From assembly GCA_015231375.1 (NCBI GenBank), contig JADGBT010000023.1:1-64000 (forward strand): a stretch of DNA of 64,000 bases, given 5' to 3'. Source of the stretch: Magnetococcales bacterium. Lineage in GTDB: Bacteria > Pseudomonadota > Magnetococcia > Magnetococcales > Magnetaquicoccaceae. The position numbers were made by a program, and so were the translations under genes. Shown here one piece after another: positions 53,768-62,891 of the stretch (the stretch's first letter is position 1; every line of letters begins with the position of its first letter). The notes beneath the pieces were generated by a model. The model was not told the origin of the DNA. It saw only the letters and a list, made by a program, of their open reading frames with translations, and did not search any database.

Positions 53768-55504
53768 TCAGGCTCCGCCGTTTTGCAACAGATACTCCAT
53801 GGTGGCCACCCGGTTGTACACCTCCGGATCCCGGATCCGTTCCATCCGGAACCATCCCCCCATGATGGGAAACGTGGTGTCCAACACCTCGCCCAACCAT
53901 TCCGGGGTCAAGAAGGTCGGCCAGGATCCCCGACCACGACGCTGCTGAATGGCGTAGCTGTACTCCCGCAACACAATCGGACGGAGCAAGGTCAACCGCG
54001 TGGCCAGTCGATAACGCCAGAAAGGCTCTTGGGTGAAGGCGTGACCATACACACTGGCACAAGCCGCCAACTCCGGAGCGGCCAGTTGGATCATGCGCGC
54101 CTCCAGCCGCCCCAGATGCTTGCACGCCATCGGCACCCGCCAGGTCTCCCGCACCACTCCGGCCTCCAGAAACGGATACAACGCCGGACCAAAACGCAAA
54201 TTGAGATTCAAATCCCGGGAAGACCAGAACCGCCCCCGAAACAACGGATAGGAACGCTCGACCCATCCCCGCTCCAGCGCCCCCTCCCCGTCCGGAGCGC
54301 CCAAGGCGCGACGCATGGCCCCGGTCATGGCATCCCCATACCCCCGCCGGGAAAAGGCCCCGGTAACCGCTGCCGGATCCAGACGCGAATAAAAACTCCG
54401 CACCACCTCCCGCAAGGCCATGGGGCGGTCCGGCAAATAATAAAAATTGCGGTAAATCTCCCCCGCCGAACCGTTCAGCAACACCCGGTCCTGGCTGCGG
54501 GCCAGCCGGTCGGCCAGATCCACCCCGTTGTCGAACAATCCCCCCGGTTTCCAGGCATCAAACGCCACCACGTTGCGCGCCACCTGTTCCCGAAATCCCT
54601 CACGCGCGATACCGGGTCTGCGACTCTTGTTGATCACCTCCAACGGCAGACCCGCCACCGCCGCCACCTGGCGCGCCACCGTCACATCCGCGTCCCCTTG
54701 TTCCGGGCCGAACACGAACAGCTCCGGTCGCACCCCCGCCTCCAGCAGCAACGCCAGGATCAAGCGCGAGTCATATCCCCCGGAAATGGCGGTGCGCAAC
54801 CGCTGCGGAAAAAATCCCGCATAAAACCGGAACAGCTCCCGCAATCGTTCCAGATGATAACCCGCCGCCGCTTCGCAGTCCGATGGCAAGGATTCCGCAG
54901 CATTCCAGGCAAAAGCCCCGCTCACGGGCAGATGGGTCAACGTCGCCCCGTCGAGACGTGTCACGCTTTCCGCCGGGGCCATGCGGATCTGCCGGATGAA
55001 GCTCTTTTCTCCGAACGTCGCACCATTGAAGGCGTATTCGTAACACCCCTGGGGATCCGGCTCCGGATGGCGCACCGCCGCGAGCAGCGCCTGAAACGAA
55101 TTGGAAAAACAACGCTCCCCGAGGTCATGATAGACCTTGCCGCAATCCAACCCGTCCCGGGCCAGATACCAGCATCCCGCCTTGCGCATCACCAGGATGA
55201 AATGCCCCCGACAGCGACGCCCATCCAGTTGACGACCGTCAAAGCTTTCCAGCGCCCGCCGCACCCCCTCGGTTCCACCCTGGCCGTCAAAGGCGAACCA
55301 GCCAACAGCCGCCGCCAGATCCCCGTCAGGACGGCGCACCAGAGGCACTTCCGGACCGTGGAACGATCCCACCAGACACAAACGCCACCCCGCTTCCCGG
55401 ATGTCCGCCGCGCAGCGCAACCCCTCGGAGTCCAACCGTCGCAACCAGGAAGCCGGATCGAATCCGCCGCTTTCTTGCTCCCGGATCAACAAGAAAATGG
55501 CCAT
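53768..55504 (-). CDS. asparagine synthase-like protein of the exopolysaccharide locus
   Basis: Amidotransferase-family protein of 578 residues. The C-terminal synthetase domain has the PP-loop SGGYDS (241-246) for ATP. The N-terminal glutaminase-like domain begins MAIFLL and lacks the Cys that must follow the initiator Met in active glutaminases, so it probably uses ammonia or another amine, or makes another amide. Its ATG overlaps the stop of the FemAB gene by one base. In exopolysaccharide loci such proteins may amidate uronic acids; that is inference. Confidence 0.85.
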   Translation of the reverse strand: MAIFLLIREQESGGFDPASWLRRLDSEGLRCAADIREAGWRLCLVGSFHGPEVPLVRRPDGDLAAAVGWFAFDGQGGTEGVRRALESFDGRQLDGRRCRGHFILVMRKAGCWYLARDGLDCGKVYHDLGERCFSNSFQALLAAVRHPEPDPQGCYEYAFNGATFGEKSFIRQIRMAPAESVTRLDGATLTHLPVSGAFAWNAAESLPSDCEAAAGYHLERLRELFRFYAGFFPQRLRTAISGGYDSRLILALLLEAGVRPELFVFGPEQGDADVTVARQVAAVAGLPLEVINKSRRPGIAREGFREQVARNVVAFDAWKPGGLFDNGVDLADRLARSQDRVLLNGSAGEIYRNFYYLPDRPMALREVVRSFYSRLDPAAVTGAFSRRGYGDAMTGAMRRALGAPDGEGALERGWVERSYPLFRGRFWSSRDLNLNLRFGPALYPFLEAGVVRETWRVPMACKHLGRLEARMIQLAAPELAACASVYGHAFTQEPFWRYRLATRLTLLRPIVLREYSYAIQQRRGRGSWPTFLTPEWLGEVLDTTFPIMGGWFRMERIRDPEVYNRVATMEYLLQNGGA

Positions 55505-56556
55505 CACCCCAAATTCCGCGACAACCAGGGCCCGATCCTCTCGGCCACGGGCAGGGGCAGGCGTTTCCACAGTTTGATGAAATAACGGTATTTCGGATTC
55601 AACGGATTGATTTCCGGCAGACGTTCGGCCCGCACCAGCCGATAGCGATACGGCAACGGCTCCGGGGTGAAGCCGTAATACTTCTTGAAATCAAACGAGC
55701 CGGATCCCAGCTTGCTGCGGCCAAAATCAAACACCCGCGCGCCGCGCGCGCCCGCGTGCGTCATCAGATCCCAGTACATGAAGGCCATGGCCCCGCTGGA
55801 ACGGGCCACAGGCAGACCGCCGCCGTAATACGGCAATACCTGATCGCGAAAATAAAAACTCACCACCGCCGCCACGGTCTGGCCCTGCCGCTCGACGCGC
55901 CACCCTTCACAATCCGGGCCGAACTGTTTTTTCAACTGCACGAACAAAGCGCGGGAAAAAACCGGCGTGCCGAGATTGCGCACGCTTTCGGCATAAACAT
56001 CAAAACACAACCCGCCGATGTCGTCATCGGCCACACCCGTCAGACCGTGCTGAATCCCGCGCCGCACCTCGGCCCGCTGCTTGCGGGGAATGGCCAGCAG
56101 ATTGACCTCGGGATCCTCGACCATGGGCTTGCGGAAGGTGTAATACAGATCCTTGCCCTGCCACTCCGGTCGACGGGGCGCGACATTGCGGCACTCCAGC
56201 CAATCCACGTTCAGTTCCACGGCCAACGCTTCGGCATAAGCCTCCAGGGCCAGACGGGACGCCTCGTCCAGGGCCGCCACCCCCCCATAGACACAAAACG
56301 GCGTCGAAACCAACGCATGACCAAACAACAGACTCTTGACCTGCACCAGCGGCAGCACCCCCCGGATCTCTTCCCCGGACCAAGCCACCAGATAACGGGT
56401 ACGATGGCCGAATACCGCCTCCGCCACCGCCTTCCAACCCACCCGATGAAAAAAGGTCGCCTCTGGACACGCGGCCACAAAACGGTCCCAGGCCGGCTCT
56501 TCTCCCGACTTCAGGGGACGCACCTCCACAGAACCGGTCCAGGCGACAGCCGTCAT
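55504..56556 (-). CDS. FemAB-like N-acyltransferase, XrtA/PEP-CTERM type
   Basis: Acyltransferase-fold protein of 350 residues. The double GNAT-like fold is suggested by AIPRKQRAEVRRGIQHGL and by the C-terminal FDFGRSKLGSGSFDFKKYYGF, which is characteristic of the FemAB proteins found in exosortase-associated polysaccharide loci. It may add an amino acid or acyl group to a sugar. The start at 56556 overlaps the deacetylase stop (ATGA). Confidence 0.87.
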   Translation of the reverse strand: MTAVAWTGSVEVRPLKSGEEPAWDRFVAACPEATFFHRVGWKAVAEAVFGHRTRYLVAWSGEEIRGVLPLVQVKSLLFGHALVSTPFCVYGGVAALDEASRLALEAYAEALAVELNVDWLECRNVAPRRPEWQGKDLYYTFRKPMVEDPEVNLLAIPRKQRAEVRRGIQHGLTGVADDDIGGLCFDVYAESVRNLGTPVFSRALFVQLKKQFGPDCEGWRVERQGQTVAAVVSFYFRDQVLPYYGGGLPVARSSGAMAFMYWDLMTHAGARGARVFDFGRSKLGSGSFDFKKYYGFTPEPLPYRYRLVRAERLPEINPLNPKYRYFIKLWKRLPLPVAERIGPWLSRNLG

Positions 56557-57458
56557 CCCGGTCCCCCCGCGATCACGCCGGCATAGACCCGATCCAGCCG
56601 CTCCCAGCGAAAATCCTCCAGCAGAGCGGTCATGCGTCCCTCCATGCGGCTCAGATTCAGATAATGACGCAACCGGGACTTCCACCCGAGACCCGGCATC
56701 CGGGGTTGATCCGGGTCCAGTTCCCAGGGATGGAAATAAAACACCCCGGAGCGACCCTCCGCCTCATTGAGACGACGCCAAGCCCAACGGGAAAAAAAAT
56801 AGGGATACAACCGAAAAAATCCCCCGCCGCCACACGGATAACGCCGCCCGCCCACGGCAAGAGTGGCCACCGGAATCTCCACCACCCCTTCTCCGGCCAC
56901 GCCGCTGGGCCAGAACGGATCCCGGGGCGCCTCGGGCCAGCCATAAAGATCGTGACGGATCGGGTAAACGCTGGAACTGTAGACATAACCGGCCGCATGC
57001 AGCGTCGCGAAGGCCCAGGCGTTGTCCTTGCCAATGGAATAGGTCGAGGCCCGATACCCCCGCACCGCCACACCTCCGACCTGCTCCAGAAGCAGGCGGG
57101 AGTCACGGGCATCGGCCAGGAAGGTGGCCGGATCCTGTCGGGTCACCCGCACGTGTTCCATGCCGTGACTGGCCAACTCGTGTCCGGCGGCCACAATCGC
57201 GCGCACCAGATCCGGATGACGCCGCGCCACCCAACCCAACACAAAAAAGGTGGCATGGGCCTCGTGACGGGCCAAAAGTTCCAGAATGCGCCAGGTATTG
57301 TTCTCCAGACGGGAAGGCAGACTCTCCCACTGCTGGCGCGCCACGTAAGACTCGAACGCCGCCACCTGAAAATACTCTTCCACATCCACGGTCAAGGCGT
57401 TCGGACGCCTCTCGTTGCGCAGCGTCCCCTGTCCGGCATTCGCTGTCATCCCGGTCAT
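56553..57458 (-). CDS. polysaccharide deacetylase, XrtA-locus type (DUF3473)
   Basis: NodB-fold protein of about 301 residues. LTVDVEEYFQ supplies the first metal aspartates, SHGMEHV the histidine pair, GYRASTYSIG the next motif, and HPWELDP the last. Sequence and length fit the exosortase-associated subfamily with a C-terminal DUF3473. The start is uncertain: Met at 57458 or 57449; a longer frame overlaps the kinase tail and is improbable. It would modify the nascent polysaccharide in the periplasm or cytoplasm; no signal peptide is seen. Confidence 0.88.
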   Translation of the reverse strand: MTGMTANAGQGTLRNERRPNALTVDVEEYFQVAAFESYVARQQWESLPSRLENNTWRILELLARHEAHATFFVLGWVARRHPDLVRAIVAAGHELASHGMEHVRVTRQDPATFLADARDSRLLLEQVGGVAVRGYRASTYSIGKDNAWAFATLHAAGYVYSSSVYPIRHDLYGWPEAPRDPFWPSGVAGEGVVEIPVATLAVGGRRYPCGGGGFFRLYPYFFSRWAWRRLNEAEGRSGVFYFHPWELDPDQPRMPGLGWKSRLRHYLNLSRMEGRMTALLEDFRWERLDRVYAGVIAGGPG

Positions 57459-57522
57459 CGCCGTGGACCCGGGCAGATCACTCCCATCGAGCCCATCGGG
57501 CGGACTCCTCCCATCGGGCGGA

Positions 57523-58428
57523 TCACTCCTGCCCCCTGCCGAACAACCGACTGAAGAAACCTTTCTTGGGGGGCGGAGCCTCCTCCTGGCTGCCATACCC
57601 GCCGCCATAACCCCCGCCATAGCCGCCACCGTAGCCACCGCCATACCCGCCACCGTAGCCGCCATACCCGCCGTAACCGCCATAGCCGCCGTAACCATAA
57701 TAATAGTAGCCGCCACCGGAACCGCGCTTGCGGAATTTGTTCAGCACCAGACCCACGATATCGGGATTCTCCAACTGCTCCAAGGCATCCTTGACCGCGA
57801 ATTGGGGGGTGCGTTCCGCCTCGACCACCATCACGATCTGACCCATGTTGCGGGCCAACTCCCGCGCCTCGGTGGTCACCAGCAAAGGGGGAGAATCGAA
57901 CACGACGATGCGATCCGGACTGTCGATCAATTGCTTGATCAAAATGCGCATATTCTCGCTGGCCAGCAGTTCCGTGGCGTGGTGGTGGCGACGACCGGAA
58001 GGCAACAGGGTCAATTTGGGCACATTGGTCTTGATCAGGACTTCGGAGTAGTTCTCCACCTTGCCCAGCAGACAATCGATCAGCCCCACCTTGGCCTTGA
58101 ATCCCAGAATGCGCGCCACCGACGGCTTGGCCACGTCCCCATCCACCAGCAGCACGTTCAGGTCCATCTCGGCGGCCAGACTGATGGCCAGATTGATGGC
58201 GGTGAAGGTCTTGCCCTCCTTGGGAAAGGCGCTGGTCACCATGATCATCTTGCCATTGGCGACCCGTTCCGACTCCTTGCCCATGGCGTTGAGCAGCAGC
58301 GGACGTTTGATCACCCGGTACTCTTCGGCCATGATGCTGCGTCCGGCATCCGGGGTCAAAACCCCCTTGGCGCGCAGCCGATCGAAGTCCAGGACGACTT
58401 TTTTATGGATGTTCTGATAATCCGTCAT
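57523..58428 (-). CDS. bacterial tyrosine autokinase with Gly-Tyr repeat tail
   Basis: BY-kinase of 301 residues regulating polysaccharide chain assembly. Walker A is SAFPKEGKT (66-74), Walker A-prime LLVDGD (93-98), Walker B VVFDSP (175-180). The C-terminal tail (241-278) contains 14 tyrosines in GGY and GGGY repeats, against the usual short tyrosine cluster. The start at 58428 agrees with family N-termini; its ribosome site is weak. It lacks the membrane part, which is the separate chain-length protein encoded upstream. Closest match is the XrtA-associated kinase type. Confidence 0.9.
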   Translation of the reverse strand: MTDYQNIHKKVVLDFDRLRAKGVLTPDAGRSIMAEEYRVIKRPLLLNAMGKESERVANGKMIMVTSAFPKEGKTFTAINLAISLAAEMDLNVLLVDGDVAKPSVARILGFKAKVGLIDCLLGKVENYSEVLIKTNVPKLTLLPSGRRHHHATELLASENMRILIKQLIDSPDRIVVFDSPPLLVTTEARELARNMGQIVMVVEAERTPQFAVKDALEQLENPDIVGLVLNKFRKRGSGGGYYYYGYGGYGGYGGYGGYGGGYGGGYGGGYGGGYGGGYGSQEEAPPPKKGFFSRLFGRGQE

Positions 58429-58481
58429 CGAAGGGTTAGCCTCTGTTCCGCACGGTGTGGTCCAAAGAGACGCACCACGAC

Positions 58482-60053
58482 TCAAAAGGTGGGGACAAAA
58501 TACAGCACGCCAACAAACAGACAAAACAATCCGCCCACGGTCAGCACGAAGATCAGCGTGGAGTGGGCCCAACGCCCGCCTATCCCCTCATCCACCATGG
58601 AGACCATGCCCAATACCGGCAAACCCAGCACCCGCTTGATGGAGGCCGGACTGTCGAAAACCGGACGGATCACCGACAAAAACAACGACAACGCCAAACC
58701 CGCCAACAGTCCCCCGGCCAACACCACGGACGAAAACAACGGCCGGTTCGGTCCCACGGGTCGCTGGGGGGTCTGGGGACGATCGATCACCTTGAAGCGC
58801 ACAAACCGACTCAAGTCCTCCTCCAGTTCACCCCGCTCCCTGGCCTTGCTCTCTTGTTGCAGCATCGCGGCCATCTCTTCCTGGATCATGGTCAGACGGG
58901 TCTGGAGTCGATTGTATTCGTTCTCGATGGCCGGAAGGGTCGTCTCCTGGGAGCGCAGCCGTTTCAGATGGGCTTCGGTTTCGCTCAGACGCACCCGGAC
59001 ACTGGTCAACTCCACATCCAGCTTGCTGGCGGTCATCTTGAGACTGCGATAGACCGGATTGGCTTCCAACTCCCAAGACGAGGCGTCGTCGGCGTTGGAA
59101 CGCAGTCGGGCGATCTTTTCCTGTTTGAGCTGCTCCTGCTGGGCAATGGCCTGACGCAGGGCCATCACCTCGGCATGGGTCTCGGTGTAGACCGGAAGCC
59201 GCTTGCCGCCCTTCGTGTAGTGTTTGCTGAACAACTCTTGAAGCTGTTTATTGTACGCCTCGATCTGCCGGTCCTGCTCCTCGGTGGGAGAGGCGATGGA
59301 TCTTTCGATCTCCTGCATCTGCCGTTTCACCTCGTCGCGGCTCTGCTCCACCTCCCGGACCTTGGCCTGATGCCCCTCGATGGCCCGGTTGAGACGGGTG
59401 ACCCGCACATAATAGCCCCCCTCTTTTTCCGGGATCAGATCCAGATTCTTGTTCTTGAACTCCTGCAACTTCTGGGTGGCGTCGGCGACTTTGGCCTCGT
59501 ATTCGGCGATGCGTTTCTTCAGATACTCCTCGGCGGTTCGGGCGGTGCCGCTTCCTTCGGACGAGAGGGTATCCATGGGCAGACGGTCCAAAATCACCTC
59601 CACCACCTGACGGGTGACCAGGGGGTTGTTGTGACGATGGGTGATGCGATACAGCCCCTCGCCGGTGGAGGTCACGCTGATCTGGGCGCGCAGTTGATTC
59701 ATCACCTCCTGACGCTCCTGATCGTTGCGCACCGAAAACGACAGATCGGTCTGTTGCACCACATGGGAGAGCGTCTGTGGATTCAGCAGGCCGCTCAAAA
59801 CCCGATGCGCCTCCCGGGTCACATCGATCACCTGCTTGGTCTTGGAGAGAAAATCGGCGATCTCCTGACGGGGATCCTCGATCTTGACCGTGGCGCTCGC
59901 CAGATATTGATCCTGCATCACCGCCACTGCGGCCCATCCGGAAAGACAGACAAACCAAGCCAGACCGACCATGTGCCAACGGTGACGCCACATGCCCCTG
60001 GCATGCAGGATCAACTGGAAATAGATATCACGAAAACCAAATTCATGCTGCAT
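58482..60053 (-). CDS. polysaccharide chain-length determinant (Wzz type), XrtA locus
   Basis: Inner-membrane protein of 523 residues with helices near 25-47 and 490-515 and a long periplasmic coiled coil between. It sets chain length and activates the separate tyrosine kinase. The LASATVKIEDPRQEIADF opening and the C-terminal PVGPNRPLFSSV fit the XrtA-system family. It lacks a kinase domain. The kinase gene follows after 53 bp. Confidence 0.9.
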   Translation of the reverse strand: MQHEFGFRDIYFQLILHARGMWRHRWHMVGLAWFVCLSGWAAVAVMQDQYLASATVKIEDPRQEIADFLSKTKQVIDVTREAHRVLSGLLNPQTLSHVVQQTDLSFSVRNDQERQEVMNQLRAQISVTSTGEGLYRITHRHNNPLVTRQVVEVILDRLPMDTLSSEGSGTARTAEEYLKKRIAEYEAKVADATQKLQEFKNKNLDLIPEKEGGYYVRVTRLNRAIEGHQAKVREVEQSRDEVKRQMQEIERSIASPTEEQDRQIEAYNKQLQELFSKHYTKGGKRLPVYTETHAEVMALRQAIAQQEQLKQEKIARLRSNADDASSWELEANPVYRSLKMTASKLDVELTSVRVRLSETEAHLKRLRSQETTLPAIENEYNRLQTRLTMIQEEMAAMLQQESKARERGELEEDLSRFVRFKVIDRPQTPQRPVGPNRPLFSSVVLAGGLLAGLALSLFLSVIRPVFDSPASIKRVLGLPVLGMVSMVDEGIGGRWAHSTLIFVLTVGGLFCLFVGVLYFVPTF

Positions 60054-60140
60054 GCGTTCAAATCCATGCCTTGAGGTTTTAGCATTGCCGAGGGAAGAAG
60101 CAGAAAAACGACCAAATCCCGCCCTGCGCCCCGGATTTCT

Positions 60141-61580
60141 TCATCGATTTTCCTGTTGTCTTGGCCCGGCGGCCCCATGTCCGAACAGCACCACCTCCAC
60201 GGTGTGGATCAACACCAACAGATCCAGAAAAAGACCGCGATTTTTCACATAGTACAGATCGTACTTCAATTTCTCTCCCGCGTCTTCCTCTGACGCCCCA
60301 TAACCGTAACGAATTTGCGCCCAACCGGTGATGCCGGGCTTGACGCGCAACCGTTCGGCATAATAGGGAATCCGGGTCTTGAGGGCAAACACGAACGCCG
60401 GGCGTTCGGGTCGGGGGCCCACGAGGCTCATTTCCCCCTTCAACACGTTGAAAAACTGGGGAAGTTCATCGATGCGGCTCTTGCGGATGAACCGTCCGAC
60501 CCGGGTGACCCGATCGTCATCGCGCGCCGCCCAGCGGGGAATGCCATCTTTTTCCGCGTCGGTGCGCATGCTGCGAAACTTCATGACCGAAAAAATCCGA
60601 CCTCCGAACCCGACCCGCTCCTGGGTATAAAAGACCGGTCCCCGACCTCCGCTTTCCACCAGAATGGCCAAGGCGGCCAGCAGCATCACCGGCGAACTGA
60701 GCAGCACCAGCAGCAGACTGATGGAGATGTCGAACAGTTTCTTGATCCCTTCGCTCCACGGCTCCCGGTAAAGCCCCTCGGAGTGGAACAGCCACCAGGC
60801 CGGATCCATCACATCCGTGAGCAGAATGTGACGTTCCCGCTCGCAGAACTCCTGAAGATCCATGATCCGGATGCCACGACTCTTGCAAACCTGGATCTCG
60901 TCCAGATACAAAGCCGGAAAAGGGGTTTCCAGGGCCACGACCACCTCGTCCACATCGTGCAGCTCGGCGTACTCGCTCAGCTCCTGCGTATCCCAGATGA
61001 TCCGTTCCCGCTCCACCCGCTCCGGCTCTCCCGGCACGGGCCAGAACCCCACCAGGGTACAATCGGACTGGATCTCCCCGCTGTTCTCCCGGGCCACGAC
61101 CTGAGCGACCTTCCGGGCGTGTTCTCCGGTTCCAAAGACGATCACCCGCCGATCGAGCAGATCCAGATCCAGGATGAAGCGGAAGAAAATCGACCGCACC
61201 CCCATGATCATCCAGAAACAAAACACCAGCGCATACGCGAACGCGCCACGTCCGATGAACAGATCCGGAAACACGTAAAAGAGCATGCTCATGGCCACCA
61301 GACCGACCACGAAGCTCAAGCCGACATGCAGCAGTTCGCCGGAGAACCCCTCATCCATCAAACGCTGATAACGCCCCATGGCCGCCAGACTGGTCACGGT
61401 CACCAAGGCGAAAAACAACGCCTTGGGCAGCAGCAGATCCCCATGGATCTCGTCGTGATGCTCCAGACCCGAAAAACGCACCGCCACCCCGATATACACG
61501 GCCAACGTGGCCAGCATGGACTCAATAGCCAGCAGCACCATGGACCAACGGTGCAGATAGTGGCGAAAAATGCGAATCAC
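60141..61580 (-). CDS. undecaprenyl-phosphate sugar phosphotransferase (exosortase-locus type)
   Basis: Polyprenyl glycosylphosphotransferase of 479 residues that starts repeat-unit synthesis. The N-terminal half has several membrane helices and a CoA-binding-like Rossmann region (VIVFGTGEHARKVAQ). The C-terminal catalytic domain has KLFDISISLLLVLL, KFRSMRTDAEKDG and RKSRIDELPQFFNVLKGEMS with VGPRPERP. The start is taken as GTG at 61580, since the upstream ATG gives a non-family N-terminus. It resembles the TIGR03013 family of PEP-CTERM loci. Confidence 0.9.
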   Translation of the reverse strand: MIRIFRHYLHRWSMVLLAIESMLATLAVYIGVAVRFSGLEHHDEIHGDLLLPKALFFALVTVTSLAAMGRYQRLMDEGFSGELLHVGLSFVVGLVAMSMLFYVFPDLFIGRGAFAYALVFCFWMIMGVRSIFFRFILDLDLLDRRVIVFGTGEHARKVAQVVARENSGEIQSDCTLVGFWPVPGEPERVERERIIWDTQELSEYAELHDVDEVVVALETPFPALYLDEIQVCKSRGIRIMDLQEFCERERHILLTDVMDPAWWLFHSEGLYREPWSEGIKKLFDISISLLLVLLSSPVMLLAALAILVESGGRGPVFYTQERVGFGGRIFSVMKFRSMRTDAEKDGIPRWAARDDDRVTRVGRFIRKSRIDELPQFFNVLKGEMSLVGPRPERPAFVFALKTRIPYYAERLRVKPGITGWAQIRYGYGASEEDAGEKLKYDLYYVKNRGLFLDLLVLIHTVEVVLFGHGAAGPRQQENR

Positions 61581-61919
61581 GTTGCACCCACCCGTCCAGG
61601 ACACGCCATCATGGTAATCAGACCGATCAAGATTCCCCCGAAAACAGCCAATCTGTCTTTCATAAATCACTCTGACGGCATTGTATCCTGCCACCCCGGT
61701 ACATGGTCAAGCATTTCCTGGCGCAATGACCGACACACCCCTCCCAAGTCACCCGTCCCGGTTCCGGGGTTCACGGGGTCAAAAGGATTTGACCTCCGCC
61801 CCTCAATGACGCTATATGTTGAGCGAATGACACGACCGATAAAGCCGCCGCCATTCCAACCCAAACCCGAAAAAAATACCACACCGACCCTCTTCATACG
61901 AGCCTTGCGACCGGAAACC
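61581..61919. other. divergent promoter region of the exopolysaccharide locus
   Basis: This 339-bp gap separates leftward and rightward transcription units. A possible sigma-70 promoter for the rightward genes is TTGACC at 61789-61794 with TATATG at 61813-61818 (18-bp spacing). The glycosyltransferase frame is open from 61806, so an earlier start is possible. Nothing else is seen. Confidence 0.35.
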
Positions 61920-62891
61920 ATGGAACCGACCTCACCGTCCATTGCCGTCATCCTCCCGTGTTACAACGAGGAGTCCTCCATCGGTCGTGTGGTCGAGGCG
62001 TTCCGCCAAGTGCTGCCCCAGGCCCGCATCCTGGTCTACGACAACAACAGTACCGATCAGACCCTGGCCAAGGCCAAAGAGGCCGGCGCCGAGGTGCGTC
62101 AGGAGCCCAGACAGGGCAAGGGTCAGGTGATACGCCGCATGTTTGCCGACATCGACGCGGATGTCTACGTCATGGCCGACGGGGATGGCACCTACGAAGC
62201 CAGCGCCGCTCCCGGCATGATCGACCGACTCCTCACCCATCAACTCGACATGGTGGTCGGCTCCCGCCACGACGCCGGAGAACAGGAACAGTATCGACCG
62301 GGGCACAGGCTGGGCAATCAACTGCTGACCCACTCCGTGGCCCTGCTGTTCGGACGGGGATTCTCCGACATGCTCTCCGGCTATCGGGTCTTTTCGCGCC
62401 GCTTCGTCAAGACCTTTCCGGCCCACTCCAACGGCTTCGAGATCGAAACCGAATTCACCGTGCACGCCCTGCACCACAATCTGCCCTGTCAGGAGTTCCC
62501 GACCCGCTACGGGGCCCGCGCACCCGGCAGCGTCAGCAAACTCAACACCTATCAAGACGGTCTGCGCATCCTGCTGATGATCCTGCTGCTGGCCAAAGAG
62601 GCGCGTCCGTTCGCCTTCTTCGGTCTCATCTCGCTCCTGCTGACCGCCGCAGCCCTCCTGATGGCCATTCCGATCTTCATCACCTTCTTTGAAACCGGAC
62701 TGGTCCCCAGGGTGCCCACCGCGCTGCTGTGTCTGGGCATGGTACTCATGGCCAGCATCAGCCTGACCAGCGGCATCATCCTCAACAGCATCAGCCGCGC
62801 CCGCTCCGAACTGTACCGTTACCACTACCTGCGACACCCGCCCCATCCCGTCGTTGCCCATCCAGAGACCGCCCAGAGCCGCCCCTCTTGA
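61920..62891 (+). CDS. family 2 glycosyltransferase, membrane-anchored
   Basis: Protein of 323 residues. A GT-A catalytic domain starts with SIAVILPCYNEESSIGRVV and has the DGDGTY motif (87-92). The C-terminus has two membrane helices (about 235-290), as in dolichyl-phosphate-mannose-synthase-like enzymes that charge polyprenyl phosphate with a sugar. The TGA overlaps the TTG start of the next gene, which is a probable GT-C enzyme that uses such a polyprenyl donor. Start at 61920 is likely but weakly supported. Confidence 0.88.
   Translation: MEPTSPSIAVILPCYNEESSIGRVVEAFRQVLPQARILVYDNNSTDQTLAKAKEAGAEVRQEPRQGKGQVIRRMFADIDADVYVMADGDGTYEASAAPGMIDRLLTHQLDMVVGSRHDAGEQEQYRPGHRLGNQLLTHSVALLFGRGFSDMLSGYRVFSRRFVKTFPAHSNGFEIETEFTVHALHHNLPCQEFPTRYGARAPGSVSKLNTYQDGLRILLMILLLAKEARPFAFFGLISLLLTAAALLMAIPIFITFFETGLVPRVPTALLCLGMVLMASISLTSGIILNSISRARSELYRYHYLRHPPHPVVAHPETAQSRPS

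Noticed and set aside
57590-57720. Short regular repeats that could suggest a CRISPR array
   Set aside because: They are the codons of the Gly-Tyr repeats in the tyrosine kinase tail; there are no unique spacers.
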